Source: Acidobacteriaceae bacterium TAA 166 (GTDB lineage: Bacteria > Acidobacteriota > Terriglobia > Terriglobales > Acidobacteriaceae). From it: DNA of 64,000 nucleotides. Both the position numbers and the translations under genes were made by a program. A model generated the notes under the pieces. That model was not told the origin of the DNA. It saw nothing but the letters and a program-made list of their open reading frames with translations, and made no database searches. This document shows positions 52,231-61,543 of the stretch, one piece after another (the stretch's first letter is position 1; every line of letters starts with the position of its first letter). The DNA lies in NCBI GenBank assembly GCA_000421065.1, contig ATWD01000001.1, forward strand, positions 248,001-312,000, written 5' to 3'.

Positions 52231-53706
52231 ATGCTATCGATTGAGCAAATCCTGATAATAGTGGCAATCCTGCTCGCTATGGGCGTGGTGGCGAGCAAAG
52301 CGTCGAGCAAGCTCGGTGTGCCGGCACTGTTGTTATTTCTCTTGATTGGAATCCTGGCTGGATCGGAAGGCCCAGGCCGCATCCCGTTCGACAACGTGCT
52401 CATCGCTCAATCTGTCGGGGTAATCGCCCTTGCCTTTATCCTCTTTGCTGGTGGCCTCGACACGAACTGGCGCCTCGTGTCGCCTGTTTTGTGGCAAGGC
52501 ATGAGCCTGGCCTCGATCGGTGTTTTTGTAACCGCACTCCTCGTCGGATGGTTTGCGACAGTATTACTCCGTGTTGACTGGCTCCACGGTTTACTCGTGG
52601 GCGCGATTGTCTCCTCGACCGATGCGGCAGCTGTCTTCTCGGTGCTTGGTTCGCAAGGGATCTCCCTCAAGGGACGCATTCAACCTCTCCTCGAGTTGGA
52701 ATCGGGGACCAACGATCCCATGGCCGTGTTCCTCACGATCGGGATTATTCAACTGATCGTCTCTCCAGCGCAAAACCCGTGGCTGTTGGGGACTCTCTTT
52801 CTTAAGCAAATGCTGGTAGGCGGCGCGGTGGGTTGGGGGACCGGGCGATTGGCAGTACCGATCATCAATCGATTGAATCTTGAAGCGGAAGGCCTCTACT
52901 CGGCTTTCACTGTGGCGATCGTACTGTTTGCTTATGGGATCACCACAGCGTTAGAAGGAAGTGGCTTCTTGGCCGTCTATCTCGCAGGCGTGGTGATGGG
53001 CAATCGAGATTTTGTTCATCGCCGCAGCCTGACCACATTCCACAACGGTCTGGCATGGCTCATGCAGATCATTCTGTTTCTGGTATTGGGACTACTGGTC
53101 TACCCTTCCCGCTTGCGTCCCGTCATCGGCGTTTCCGTGCTGTTGGCACTATTCCTGGTTGTGGTCGCGCGCCCGGTCGGTGTATTCATCAGCTTGGCAT
53201 TCGCGAAGGTCGGTCTTCGCCCCAAAATCCTCATTTCGTGGATTGGATTGCGTGGCGCGGTTCCCATCGTGTTGGCGACATTTCCACTGCTGGCTGGTGT
53301 GCGCGGCGCAGAAATTTACTTCAACATCGTGTTCTTTACGGTATCGGTCTCCGTTCTCCTACAGGGCACCACGATCGGATGGCTCGCGCGGAAGTTGAGA
53401 CTCCAGAAGCCTTCCCCGGCAACCGACCGAAGGTTCCCGTTGGATATCCTGCCGGCCGGCGTGGACCGCAGTCACGTTGCCGAGATAACGGTGAGCGAGG
53501 GCTCACTCGCCGTTGGCAAGCGGGTTGTCAGTCTGCGCCTCCCACGTGAGGCCCACCTTATGTTGGTGACGAGGCAAGGGGAGCATCTGGTCCCGCGAGG
53601 CAGCACAACCTTAAGAGCCGGCGATGTCTTGTCGGTGCTGGCTGACCAGACAGCTCTAACAAAGGTTGATTCGGTGATGAAACCACCATCTATCAATAAG
53701 GAATGA
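52231..53706 (+). CDS. CPA1-type potassium/proton antiporter with TrkA-C domain (NhaP2/CvrA-like)
   Basis: 491 residues: about 12 membrane segments with STDAAAVFSVL near 129-139 and ELESGTNDPMAVF near 155-168 (ND pair), then a cytoplasmic RCK/TrkA-C domain around 410-480 (DILPAGVDRSHVAEITVSEG; VPRGSTTLRAGDVLSVLADQ). This layout matches NhaP2/CvrA, which exchange K+ or Na+ for H+ and regulate cell volume. It is on the same strand as the first antiporter and may be co-regulated with it. Confidence 0.9.
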   Translation: MLSIEQILIIVAILLAMGVVASKASSKLGVPALLLFLLIGILAGSEGPGRIPFDNVLIAQSVGVIALAFILFAGGLDTNWRLVSPVLWQGMSLASIGVFVTALLVGWFATVLLRVDWLHGLLVGAIVSSTDAAAVFSVLGSQGISLKGRIQPLLELESGTNDPMAVFLTIGIIQLIVSPAQNPWLLGTLFLKQMLVGGAVGWGTGRLAVPIINRLNLEAEGLYSAFTVAIVLFAYGITTALEGSGFLAVYLAGVVMGNRDFVHRRSLTTFHNGLAWLMQIILFLVLGLLVYPSRLRPVIGVSVLLALFLVVVARPVGVFISLAFAKVGLRPKILISWIGLRGAVPIVLATFPLLAGVRGAEIYFNIVFFTVSVSVLLQGTTIGWLARKLRLQKPSPATDRRFPLDILPAGVDRSHVAEITVSEGSLAVGKRVVSLRLPREAHLMLVTRQGEHLVPRGSTTLRAGDVLSVLADQTALTKVDSVMKPPSINKE

Positions 53707-53921
53707 TCGCGTCTGGCATCGGAAGACGAATTGGCGATTATGCCTCTATTGAGGATTAGGATGACAGACGCGTTTCTAGGGGCAAATCAGTGCCCAGACT
53801 GTGCTTCCCACGGGTACTTTCGACGCGTCAGGGTTTAGATCATTGTTTTCTTGACAGCAACTGGAGTCCTCTTTAGGTTCGGGAGAAAGGTTTCATCACC
53901 AGCAGAACCTTCGCTCCGCCC

Positions 53922-55124
53922 ATGACAACAATACCCAGCGCCGGATCGTCGCTTTCCGTATCCGGAGGGCGCCTTCGTTTCATCGACGTGCTTCGCGGCT
54001 TCGTCATTGTATTAATGGCACTCGATCACACGCGCGACATGTTCCACTTCAGCGGCTATGCGTATGATCCGCTGGACGCTGCCCAGACCACCCCGGCTGT
54101 CTTTCTTACTCGCTGGATCACTCATCTCTGCGCGCCCGCTTTCATTCTTCTCGCGGGCGCATCTGCATGGCTTCAACATGATCGGGGCAAGTCCACCCCC
54201 AGCCTCTCTCGTTTTCTCCTGACTCGCGGCCTCTGGCTGATTTTTCTTGAAGCCACGGTCATCAGTTTTGGATGGGCATTCTCCATTCCATATCTGATCT
54301 TTTTCCAGGTGATGTGGGCCATCGGCTGCGCGATGATGATCCTTGCGGCTCTTGTCTGGCTACCCCGCGTTGCCGTACTGGCAGTGGGTTTAGTCATTGT
54401 CGCGGGACACAACCTGCTGGACCGCGTTCCGCCAAGGATCTTTGGCCATTTCCCCACGCTTTGGGCTGTGCTGCATACCGGCGGACAGTGGCCCCGGAAC
54501 AACTCGGCCGTTCTGCTGATGACCTATCCAGTCCTCGCCTGGGCAGGCGTGATGGCTCTCGGTTATGGCATTGGCCCGCTCTTTGTGTCCCGCCTGCGCA
54601 ACCGTCTCTTCCTCGCGATCGGCGCGTTTCTTTTAGCGTTGTTCTTTGGGCTCCGATTTCTGAATGTCTATGGCGACCCGCACCCCTGGGCAATTGGTGT
54701 AACGCCGGCGCAGACTGCCATGCATTTCTTCAACGTGCAGAAATACCCTCCCTCTCTGCTTTATCTCTCTGTCACGCTGGGCATCGCCTGTCTGCTCGCT
54801 TCGCTGTTTGATCGCTGGCGCGGACGTCTCACGGAAGTGCTTCGCATATTCGGCTCAGTCCCGCTCTTCGCCTACGTCCTACATATCTACCTGCTCCATG
54901 CGGCCAATGTCGTGCTGCTCGTGCTTACCCACCGCCCCACTCTGGGCACCTTCGACCAGACCCGCACCGCCTTTCTTGAACCGGAAAAGCTCACTGGCTC
55001 GGGTTTTCCATTGCCCGTCATCTTCGCGGTTTGGTTAGGCGTGCTTGCCTTGCTCTATCCGCTATGCCGTTGGTGGGCATCTCTCAAATCCAGGAAACGC
55101 TCCTGGTGGCTGTCTTATCTCTGA
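53922..55124 (+). CDS. DUF1624 membrane protein (heparan-alpha-glucosaminide N-acetyltransferase-like)
   Basis: 400 residues with about 10-12 membrane segments. The first cytoplasmic segment is RLRFIDVLRGFVIVLMALDHTRDMFHF, the signature of DUF1624, related to the HGSNAT catalytic segment with His and Arg (DHTRD). FAYVLHIYLLHAANVVLLVLTH near the C-terminus is a second conserved block. It may transfer acetyl groups across the membrane to a polysaccharide; that role is from the family and is not shown here. Confidence 0.8.
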   Translation: MTTIPSAGSSLSVSGGRLRFIDVLRGFVIVLMALDHTRDMFHFSGYAYDPLDAAQTTPAVFLTRWITHLCAPAFILLAGASAWLQHDRGKSTPSLSRFLLTRGLWLIFLEATVISFGWAFSIPYLIFFQVMWAIGCAMMILAALVWLPRVAVLAVGLVIVAGHNLLDRVPPRIFGHFPTLWAVLHTGGQWPRNNSAVLLMTYPVLAWAGVMALGYGIGPLFVSRLRNRLFLAIGAFLLALFFGLRFLNVYGDPHPWAIGVTPAQTAMHFFNVQKYPPSLLYLSVTLGIACLLASLFDRWRGRLTEVLRIFGSVPLFAYVLHIYLLHAANVVLLVLTHRPTLGTFDQTRTAFLEPEKLTGSGFPLPVIFAVWLGVLALLYPLCRWWASLKSRKRSWWLSYL

Positions 55125-55369
55125 GCGGCTGCATACAGGTTGTTGTCCTTCCTGTAAGAAAAACTTGATGGCCCCGATTTGAGCATTTTCTCGGTCGGGG
55201 GCATCAGCCCGATGCGCGTTTTCAGTCTGAGTTGGCTCGATTTCATGCTCGGCAATTGCTTACGATCGAAGCCTTTCTTGTCGACATCCCGATTTCGTAT
55301 TCATCTCGAACATGAACCTGGCAGATTTCTCGTAATCAACAAGCAAGTTCACAATAGTTCGTTGAGCGG

Positions 55370-56317
55370 TCACTTCTTCTTCGCAAGCCACGCATCATGT
55401 TGCCTCTCGAGACGTTCATTGTTAGCTACTGCGGCGGCATCTGCCGGATCATCAACATTCCCGAGCCGCGACAGATTCCGATATGCTTTTCCATCCAAAA
55501 TGGAGGAAATTAGCTCATTGCCTCGCAGCAGCCATCGATCGTATTCCTTCTGTCCCAGAGCGACGGACGCAAGTCCCGGTGTTCCAAAGTAGCCCGGCCA
55601 GTCGCTTGCGGAAGCGACCTTCTCCAATTGTTCCAGATTTTCTCCGGGTAATGGTTTTGCCGACTTGTAGTCCTTGGAAACGGCTGCGGGATTCAGGGCA
55701 AGAATCCAGCTCGTTTCCACCATGGTCGCGTGCTCCGCTAAGCCATCTTCCTTCTGTTCCCGTGCGGTTCTCAGATCCTCCAGACCCATCGCCCAGAGAT
55801 GACCGAATACGTTGACCATATCGCCGCCGTAGATGTCGTGAAAGTAATCGCCCGCCTGATCCAGCATGCGGTTGTGGGCCGGATCGCCATGGCCACTCAC
55901 GACAAGTATCCATTGAAAATGCTGCTGTCCCAGTTGATCCGCTATGTCCATAAAGACACCTCGCAGTGTCGCCGGCAGGACGGTACAACTTCCTGCGAAC
56001 GAATACTTATGGCCGATCTCATTGGCAGCTCCAGCGCCAAGCGGAACGGATGGCAATATGAGTACAGTCCAGCCTGGACGGCTGGCAATTGATTTTCCCA
56101 GATCATCGGCGAACCGCCGGTTGAAGATGCCATCGGTGCCCGATGGAAGATAGGGACCGTGCTCTTCCAGAATGCCACCTGGGATGATAACGACAGTTTT
56201 GGCTTTGTCTAAATGGGCAAAGTCACGTGTGTTCAGATCGGCAAACTGCAGAACCTGGGCCGCCACTGGCGATACCCCCAGCACGACCGCGAAGAGAACA
56301 TAAGCAAGCTTGGACAT
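55370..56317 (-). CDS. Secreted creatininase-family amidohydrolase
   Basis: The signal peptide SKLAYVLFAVVLGVSPVAAQ precedes the creatininase domain. Metal-site motifs are EEHGPYLPSGTD near 51-62, SGHGDPAHN near 141-149 with HGD, and an acidic E residue near 195-201 (AEHATMVETSW). A 315-residue creatininase-like enzyme with an intact site should hydrolyse a small amide outside the cytoplasm, not necessarily creatinine. The C-terminus is Lys-rich. Secreted versions are common in Acidobacteria. Confidence 0.85.
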   Translation of the reverse strand: MSKLAYVLFAVVLGVSPVAAQVLQFADLNTRDFAHLDKAKTVVIIPGGILEEHGPYLPSGTDGIFNRRFADDLGKSIASRPGWTVLILPSVPLGAGAANEIGHKYSFAGSCTVLPATLRGVFMDIADQLGQQHFQWILVVSGHGDPAHNRMLDQAGDYFHDIYGGDMVNVFGHLWAMGLEDLRTAREQKEDGLAEHATMVETSWILALNPAAVSKDYKSAKPLPGENLEQLEKVASASDWPGYFGTPGLASVALGQKEYDRWLLRGNELISSILDGKAYRNLSRLGNVDDPADAAAVANNERLERQHDAWLAKKK

Positions 56318-56403
56318 AAAAGTATTATGCGATCAGAACCTCGAAACCGACTCAAGGGCGCAGATGAAGCTGGCCAGTGACCAGATCCTCCCGGGCGAAT
56401 TTC

Positions 56404-56419
56404 GATTGGCGCATTCAGG
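56404..56419 (+). repeat. Third copy of the short intergenic repeat arm
   Basis: GATTGGCGCATTCAGG matches the arms at 27249-27264 (14 of 16) and 28924-28939 (15 of 16, minus strand). Similarity to the left copy extends downstream over about 35 bases (GGCA..CATTGA.TC). It lies in the intergenic space between the creatininase and SgcJ-like genes. Confidence 0.4.
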
Positions 56420-56568
56420 GCAATGCACTCATTGAGTCCTAGTGCAGAACAGATTACTTCCGCAAAGCGTGTTTCTGGGGACCTACACCGAATGCCTCCA
56501 AACCGAAAACGTCTGAGAATGTCGCCTTTGTACTATGGTCGATTTCTCGTGCGAAATATCTTGCGGTC

Positions 56569-57096
56569 ATGACCAACTCTTCCGTTACTCGAAGGACCTT
56601 CATGACGATCGCAGCCGCTGCCGGAACCAGGGGCTATCTTCACGCCGATTCGGACTCAACAAGAACCATCGCTTCCCGCTTTCTTCTGGCCTGGGACCAA
56701 GCATGGGGACGACATGATGCTCATGCTCTCGCCGAACTCCATACTTCGGATGCCGTGACCGTCAACCGGTTTGGCACGTTGATCGTCGGCCGAGCTCCGA
56801 CCGAGAAGGCGTTGGGCTTTCTGCACTCCAAGGAGGGTCTTTTCGGCCATTCGACGTTTCGCGCACTCAAGCTCTTGCAGGCGCGGCGCGTTGCTACGGA
56901 TGTTCTAATCGTGCAGGCCGGATGGAAGAATCCGGTGATGCACCCAGACGGCAAAATCTCCGAGACGGAGTGGAGCGATATGATCGTAACGTTCGTTCTG
57001 GTGCGAACCGGCGCGGGATGGCAGGCATCAGAGATTGACCCGCATAACGTCGAGAAGATGGACCTGCCCTACTCGAACCCCGGCCAGAAGCCTTAG
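56569..57096 (+). CDS. Exported SgcJ/EcaC-like NTF2-fold protein
   Basis: The Tat-like start VTRRTFMTIAAAAGTRG suggests export. The domain then shows FLLAWDQAWGRHDAHALAELHTSDAVTVNRFG and VGRAPTEKALGFLHSK, the SgcJ/EcaC pattern, ending in FVLVRTGAGWQASEIDPHNV. The conserved DAW.R.D pair resembles that of the protein at 4436-4891. It is followed by an AraC gene 17 bases downstream on the same strand, likely one operon. Confidence 0.75.
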   Translation: MTNSSVTRRTFMTIAAAAGTRGYLHADSDSTRTIASRFLLAWDQAWGRHDAHALAELHTSDAVTVNRFGTLIVGRAPTEKALGFLHSKEGLFGHSTFRALKLLQARRVATDVLIVQAGWKNPVMHPDGKISETEWSDMIVTFVLVRTGAGWQASEIDPHNVEKMDLPYSNPGQKP

Positions 57097-57113
57097 AACA
57101 TGGGAGGTAGTTC

Positions 57114-57932
57114 ATGCTATTCGTGGAGCATACGAAGCCTTCGCCAGAGCTGGCAACCTATGTATACGGCTATGTCCAGCGAATCTCCGTTCCAAACAGG
57201 CCGGATGTGATCGAACCGGTGGTCGCACGATCCGGCTCGATGCTGGAGTTTCAGTTCGGTGATCCTTACGATGTGCCAGCCTACGACGTCGATTTGCCCA
57301 ATCCATCGGTTCCAATCACTGTTATCGGCCCGATGCCGGCACGCCATGTTCGCCTCGTGATTCGCGGCCGCGTCGAAGCCCTCGCTGTTCTCTTCCGTCC
57401 TCTCGGATGGAGCGCAATCTTCAAAATTCCGCTTACTCCTCTTGTGGGCACTGGAACAGAAGCCGGCGGCATCTTAGGCAGAGGAGTGAATGCTCTCTAC
57501 CAACAGATGGGGAATATGCGTTCCTTTTCCGAGCGCGTCAAAATGGTCGAAGCCTTCCTTGTGTGCCAGCTTCAGCGGCGCGGCACAGTCCATTCCGCGC
57601 ATCGTGCCCTGCATGTGATCGCCAGTGGCAGGAGTGGGCTTATCGTCCAGCAGGCTGCCTCGCAGGCGGGGATAAGTACAAGGCAGTTGGAGCGTGTCGC
57701 TCTCGAATGCTTCGGCATCACTCCCGTGCTGCTTGGTCGGCTCGGGCGTTTTCAACATTCACTTCGGCTGCGCCAAAGCACGAAAAATAGTTGGACATGG
57801 ATTGCACATGAAGCGGGTTATCACGATCAGATGCATATGGTCCGCGACTACCACCAGTTTGCCGGCATGCCTCCGGAACGAGCGATGATGCAGCTTTCTG
57901 CCGAACATCTCATCAGCTTCATGTGCCGATAA
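57114..57932 (+). CDS. AraC-family regulator
   Basis: The N-terminal sensing part (PSPELATYVYGYVQRI, then VVARSGSMLEFQFGDPYD and PSVPITVIGPMPARHV) is of the DUF6597 type. The C-terminal helix-turn-helix is QQAASQAGISTRQLERVALECFGITP and the second WIAHEAGYHDQMHMVRDYHQFAGMPP. It is intact, unlike the two decayed AraC genes in the window. GGGAGGTAG precedes the ATG. It may control the adjacent SgcJ-like gene. Confidence 0.85.
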   Translation: MLFVEHTKPSPELATYVYGYVQRISVPNRPDVIEPVVARSGSMLEFQFGDPYDVPAYDVDLPNPSVPITVIGPMPARHVRLVIRGRVEALAVLFRPLGWSAIFKIPLTPLVGTGTEAGGILGRGVNALYQQMGNMRSFSERVKMVEAFLVCQLQRRGTVHSAHRALHVIASGRSGLIVQQAASQAGISTRQLERVALECFGITPVLLGRLGRFQHSLRLRQSTKNSWTWIAHEAGYHDQMHMVRDYHQFAGMPPERAMMQLSAEHLISFMCR

Positions 57933-57959
57933 CTCCTGAGGCCTTCGTCGGGATCGATT

Positions 57960-58541
57960 ATGTATGGTCCGCCGCACGACTACAAGGGAAAACCTCCGGA
58001 TGACACTTTTGTCGATCGATTCAAGAAGGAACTGGAAAAGCTAGTTCCCGGCGATCCGATGGAGGAGAAGACGACACTTGGACCGCTATGCACCGCAAGT
58101 GCCCTCGAATTGGTCCAGAAACAGATCAAAACAGCGATCGATGGCGGCGCGCGGTTGATTCTGGGAGGCACACGTCTAGATCGGAAGGGTTATTTCCTTG
58201 AGCCCACGATTCTGACAAACATCAAGCCCGAAAACCCAGCGTACTATCAGGAGTTCTTCGCTCCGGTTGCGCTTATCTTCCGCGTGAAGAACGAGGAGGA
58301 GGCGATCAACCTGGCAAACGATTCACCGTATGGGCTTGGCGGCACGATTATCACCAAAGATATAGAACGGGGAAAGCACGTGGCGCGGCAGATTGAGACC
58401 GGCATGGTCTTCATCAATCAGGCAACATGGACTGCTCCTGACCTTCCATTCGGTGGAGTGAAGAACTCCGGTTACGGACGTGAGCTTTCCGATCTCGGGA
58501 TCGGTGAATTCGTCAACAAGAAGCTCATCCGGGTCGCCTAA
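57960..58541 (+). pseudogene. C-terminal fragment of an aldehyde dehydrogenase
   Basis: Only the last ~190 residues of an ALDH are encoded: FVDRFKKELEKLVPGDPMEEKTTLGPLCTA, then YFLEPTILTNIKPENPAYYQEFFAPVALIFRV, LANDSPYGLGGTIITKD, and the C-terminal PFGGVKNSGYGRELSDLGIGEFVNKKLIRV. The N-terminal coenzyme-binding half and the catalytic Cys and Glu are missing, so it cannot be an active enzyme alone. It most resembles succinate-semialdehyde dehydrogenases. The 5' part was lost upstream, where the AraC gene now lies. Confidence 0.8.
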
Positions 58542-58709
58542 TCGGTTCGAAGCAGAGGCATCGGGTCGGATCGCGTGATGGTGAATGTAGCGGCCCGATG
58601 CTTCGCTCTCGCAGGAAGACTGTTGGGACAGTTCCCTGCCAATAGAGGAATTGTGGAGGCTTGCAAACTCCTGGAGGATGCTGCCTCGTTCCGGGACTAG
58701 AATCGAATT

Positions 58710-60011
58710 GTGCGAGCCCATGTTATCGCTGCAAGTCTTCTGATATCGCCGCTAGTGCTTCCTCTAACTGGCTGCGGCAAGCCATCCGTGGAGGTCTCCC
58801 CTTCCCTGTCCACGATAGGGCAGGAAACGCCGGTCGCCGTCCGCGTCCACGATCCCCACGGCGTCAGCAAACTCACCACCACCATGGTGCAGAATGGTTC
58901 CCAATACCAGGTCTGGCAGACAACTACCGCATCCAAAAGCACCGACACCACATTCAACTTCAGTGTGGGCGCCAAGAGCACACCCCAGTTGCGCGACGGC
59001 TCTGCCCATTTGATCATCGAAGCCACATCAGGAGGCCTGTTTCACGGCACCACCCGTTGGGAGCGCGAAGTGAGCGTGGTCACCCAACCGCCTCTCGTTA
59101 GCGCAGACTCCGACCAGCACTACCTGTACCTCGGCATGGCCGACCTGGCTACGATGAACATTACCGGTCCCTTCACCTCTGCTGGAGTCCGAGTCGGAGA
59201 TCAGGCCTTTCGTGCCTGGCCGATGCCCGACGGCAAGCCCGGACAGTTCTCCTTGTTCGCTTTTGCCTGGAACATGCCTTCCGGCACCACGCCCTTGGTC
59301 TACGCTTCCAACGGCACTGGAAACGATATAACGACTCCGCTGACCGTCGTGTTCCCCAAGAAGGAACAGCCCGTCTACACCCAGCATGAGATCCAGGTCT
59401 CCGACCAATTTATGCAGAAGGTCTTGGGCGAGCTTGATCCCAACGGCACTGGAGAACCTGTCGCGCGTTTCGTCAAGATCAACACCGAGATGCGTCAAGC
59501 CAACAATAAAACTCTCGCCGATCTCCGCTTCAAAACCGCCGATCGATTTCTTTGGCATCAGACCTTCACGCGCCAGTCGCACTCCCAGGCCGAGGCCACC
59601 TTCGCTGACGTGCGTGGCTATCTTTATCACGGCAAGAAGATCGACCAGCAGGTGCACCTCGGCTACGATCTCGCCGTCACCCAGCATGTCGGCGTCGAGG
59701 CTTCCAATGATGGCCGAGTCGTCTTCGCAGCTCCGCTCGGCATCTATGGAAACTGCATCGTAGTCGACCACGGCTATGGCCTGCAGACCATCTACGGCCA
59801 TCTCAGCCGAATCGATGTGCATGAGGGTGACATGGTCAAGCGCGGCCAGACTATGGGTCTAAGCGGCATGACGGGGATGGCCGGTGGCGACCATGTCCAC
59901 TTTGCGATGCAGCTCGATGGTGTCCAGATCGACCCTAAAGAGTGGTGGGATACCCACTGGATTCACGACCACATCGTCCGCCGCGTCGACCTGCCTGGCT
60001 TCAGCAAGTAA
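58710..60011 (+). CDS. M23 family metallopeptidase lipoprotein
   Basis: The lipobox LPLTGC gives a lipidated Cys at about residue 22. A long beta-rich N-terminal region (about 30-290) is followed by a lysostaphin-type peptidase: HLGYDLA (first His and Asp, near 316-320) and HVHFAMQLDG (near 395), both with zinc ligands, plus TIYGHLS. Its activity would be cell-wall remodelling at the outer membrane or periplasm. The GTG at 58710 is the first plausible start with this signal. It follows the ALDH remnant. Confidence 0.85.
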   Translation: MRAHVIAASLLISPLVLPLTGCGKPSVEVSPSLSTIGQETPVAVRVHDPHGVSKLTTTMVQNGSQYQVWQTTTASKSTDTTFNFSVGAKSTPQLRDGSAHLIIEATSGGLFHGTTRWEREVSVVTQPPLVSADSDQHYLYLGMADLATMNITGPFTSAGVRVGDQAFRAWPMPDGKPGQFSLFAFAWNMPSGTTPLVYASNGTGNDITTPLTVVFPKKEQPVYTQHEIQVSDQFMQKVLGELDPNGTGEPVARFVKINTEMRQANNKTLADLRFKTADRFLWHQTFTRQSHSQAEATFADVRGYLYHGKKIDQQVHLGYDLAVTQHVGVEASNDGRVVFAAPLGIYGNCIVVDHGYGLQTIYGHLSRIDVHEGDMVKRGQTMGLSGMTGMAGGDHVHFAMQLDGVQIDPKEWWDTHWIHDHIVRRVDLPGFSK

Positions 60012-60348
60012 CCGCTGCGATTCGTGGAGAACCAAGACTATGGCCCCTCCCGAAATCTGCGAAGAGGTTCCTCGGGCAACATATAGGTTGACTTAGGAGT
60101 CGGCGCTACTTAGTGGCGTAGTCCTCTTCGATCGGTCGAACGCTCCACACGGGGCGTATGAGTCTGCCTTCTCACTTGCGGACAGGCGACGGGCATTTCT
60201 AGAGATGCCCGTCGCCTATTGTCGGCTGGGATAGCCAATCTGATGTCTGATCCGCAATGTGCTATGCTGCCCGGACGATATGCGTCAAAATGTCGTTCAC
60301 GGTGTTGAACTGCCGCACTCATGTAGTTGCCTGACATCGTCGAGATGT
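60012..60348. other. Intergenic region with one strong hairpin
   Basis: 337 bases between the convergent M23 and CsbD genes. Apart from the 13-bp hairpin at 60184-60217, I see nothing that looks coding. Confidence 0.4.
60184..60217. terminator. 13-bp perfect hairpin between convergent genes
   Basis: AGGCGACGGGCAT and ATGCCCGTCGCCT form a perfect 13-bp stem with an 8-base loop. It lies between the M23 gene (ends 60011) and the CsbD gene (ends 60349). It may terminate one or both; no T-run follows on either strand. Confidence 0.4.
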
Positions 60349-60516
60349 CTATTTCACGGCGTCTTTTACATCTCCTACCGCGGTGTGGACAGCACCTTTG
60401 ATCTGATCGACCTTGCCCTCATTCTCGAGCTTCCTGTCGCCAGTAACATGGCCAACTGCTTCCTTGACTTTGCCTTCGCCTTTTTCTACTGCACCTTTGA
60501 CATGTTCGTTGTTCAT
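60349..60516 (-). CDS. CsbD family stress protein
   Basis: 55 residues: MNNEHVKGAVEKGEGKVKEAVGHVTGDRKLENEGKVDQ is the CsbD pattern of a small, highly charged helical protein linked to general stress and sometimes bound to membranes. ATG 60516 follows GAGGTG. An in-frame stretch upstream to 60756 is unrelated (see the remnant entry) and should not be read as an extension of this gene. Confidence 0.85.
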   Translation of the reverse strand: MNNEHVKGAVEKGEGKVKEAVGHVTGDRKLENEGKVDQIKGAVHTAVGDVKDAVK

Positions 60517-60756
60517 ATGACACCTCGTTCTCGGTGAGATGCGTTTAAACCTTAATACGGTATACGAGGTGATACCCGGCCCATTCGACATGTGAGCGAA
60601 ATTGCGCAGATCAATGCTGAAGAGGCCGGCATCGACCGGATCGAAATCAAGCGTGCCAATGAGCGCACGATCACGTTTCTTCGTTTCGAGATCATCGCCT
60701 AGGTAGAAGGCTGTAAGTTTTCTGCTGTCCGGTTGAATAGTTCGACTTGCAGACAC
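60517..60756 (-). pseudogene. Remnant resembling the C-terminus of an NADPH-dependent F420-reductase-like protein
   Basis: In frame with CsbD but upstream of its ATG, the sequence TAFYLGDDLETKKRDRALIG followed by TLDFDPVDAGLFSIDL resembles the end of a two-domain NADP-oxidoreductase of the F420-reductase type (GDDAEAK....IGFDPVDAG). No start or Rossmann fold is present. It is a fragment in the CsbD promoter region. Confidence 0.35.
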
Positions 60757-60864
60757 TTTCGCAAAAGCGGCACTTGAATGCCATCACGACGTGCGAGGCT
60801 GGAAAGCGCCTCGGAATCGCGTTGCCTTGGGTACACGGAAGACTCAATGAAGGACAATAGATTC

Positions 60865-61092
60865 ATGGCGAGACGTCGGGGTAATCCGAATTAGGGTAAG
60901 CCGGACACAACCGGACCGGTAGAGTTCACTCCGAGTTCGTTCGAACGCGTTATGGTGGAATTCGGTCTCACCCCTGACCAATACGTTCGTTCAACACGAC
61001 TACGCGAATGGGCACGTAGTAACAAGAACTCAAAATACGTGCCCGAGGCACTCTTGCAGGCATGGGGATTTGAGGTGGACTCAGGAACTTAG
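60865..61092 (+). pseudogene. Small uncharacterised gene interrupted by an amber codon
   Basis: From ATG 60865 the frame reads MARRRGNPN, then TAG at 60892-60894, then GKPDTTGPVEFTP and SFERVMVEFGLTPDQYVR, STRLREWARSNKNSKYVPEA and LLQAWGFEVDSGT, ending at TAG 61090-61092. TAG replaces what is probably TGG (Trp) in an NPNWGKP context. The protein would have about 75 residues. No known domain, but composition and length look coding. The amber codon makes it a probable pseudogene. Confidence 0.55.
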
Positions 61093-61182
61093 TTCGCGTC
61101 CAGGGTTTCTCGCTCCGGCCAAAGGGCTATTCGCTGATTCCAGACAACTTGGAGCGGTGAACAAAAGGTCCTGAAACGCCTG

Positions 61183-61308
61183 GTGTCTACCCTTCGAGAC
61201 GTTGAAATCGAATTTGACAGAAAACCGGAACGGATTGATGATCTGCCCGTGTCAGAGGTCGAGCTGACTACAGATAGAATGGCGGTGATGGATCACTTTC
61301 AAGAGTGA
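61183..61308 (+). CDS. Possible small protein (41 aa)
   Basis: A GTG at 61183 opens a frame STLRDVEIEFDRKPERIDD, LPVSEVELTTDRMAVMDHF ending at TGA 61306-61308, a helical, strongly acidic small protein. No ribosome site is obvious. I do not recognise it and it may be chance. Confidence 0.2.
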   Translation: MSTLRDVEIEFDRKPERIDDLPVSEVELTTDRMAVMDHFQE

Positions 61309-61543
61309 AGCAAATCGAGAGACCCGTACGTTGAGAGGGATGAAGTCCGACTCCCTGCGGTTTCCCATGTGGCGAAACCCTATGGGAAATCGACCATTCG
61401 GGTATTTCATTCGACGGAATTGGCGGGTATTTTCAAGGATTTCGGCGAAGGGCGGAAAAGTGCAAAACCTTTATGCGTCGGTTTATCGAGATCACTTCCG
61501 AGCAGCCGACTTGGCACTACCCATTCCGCTGCCGCAGGTGGGA

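Noticed and set aside
59028..59822. 264-codon open frame on the minus strand inside the M23 gene
   Set aside because: Antisense to a gene with clear lipobox and M23 motifs; no domain seen.
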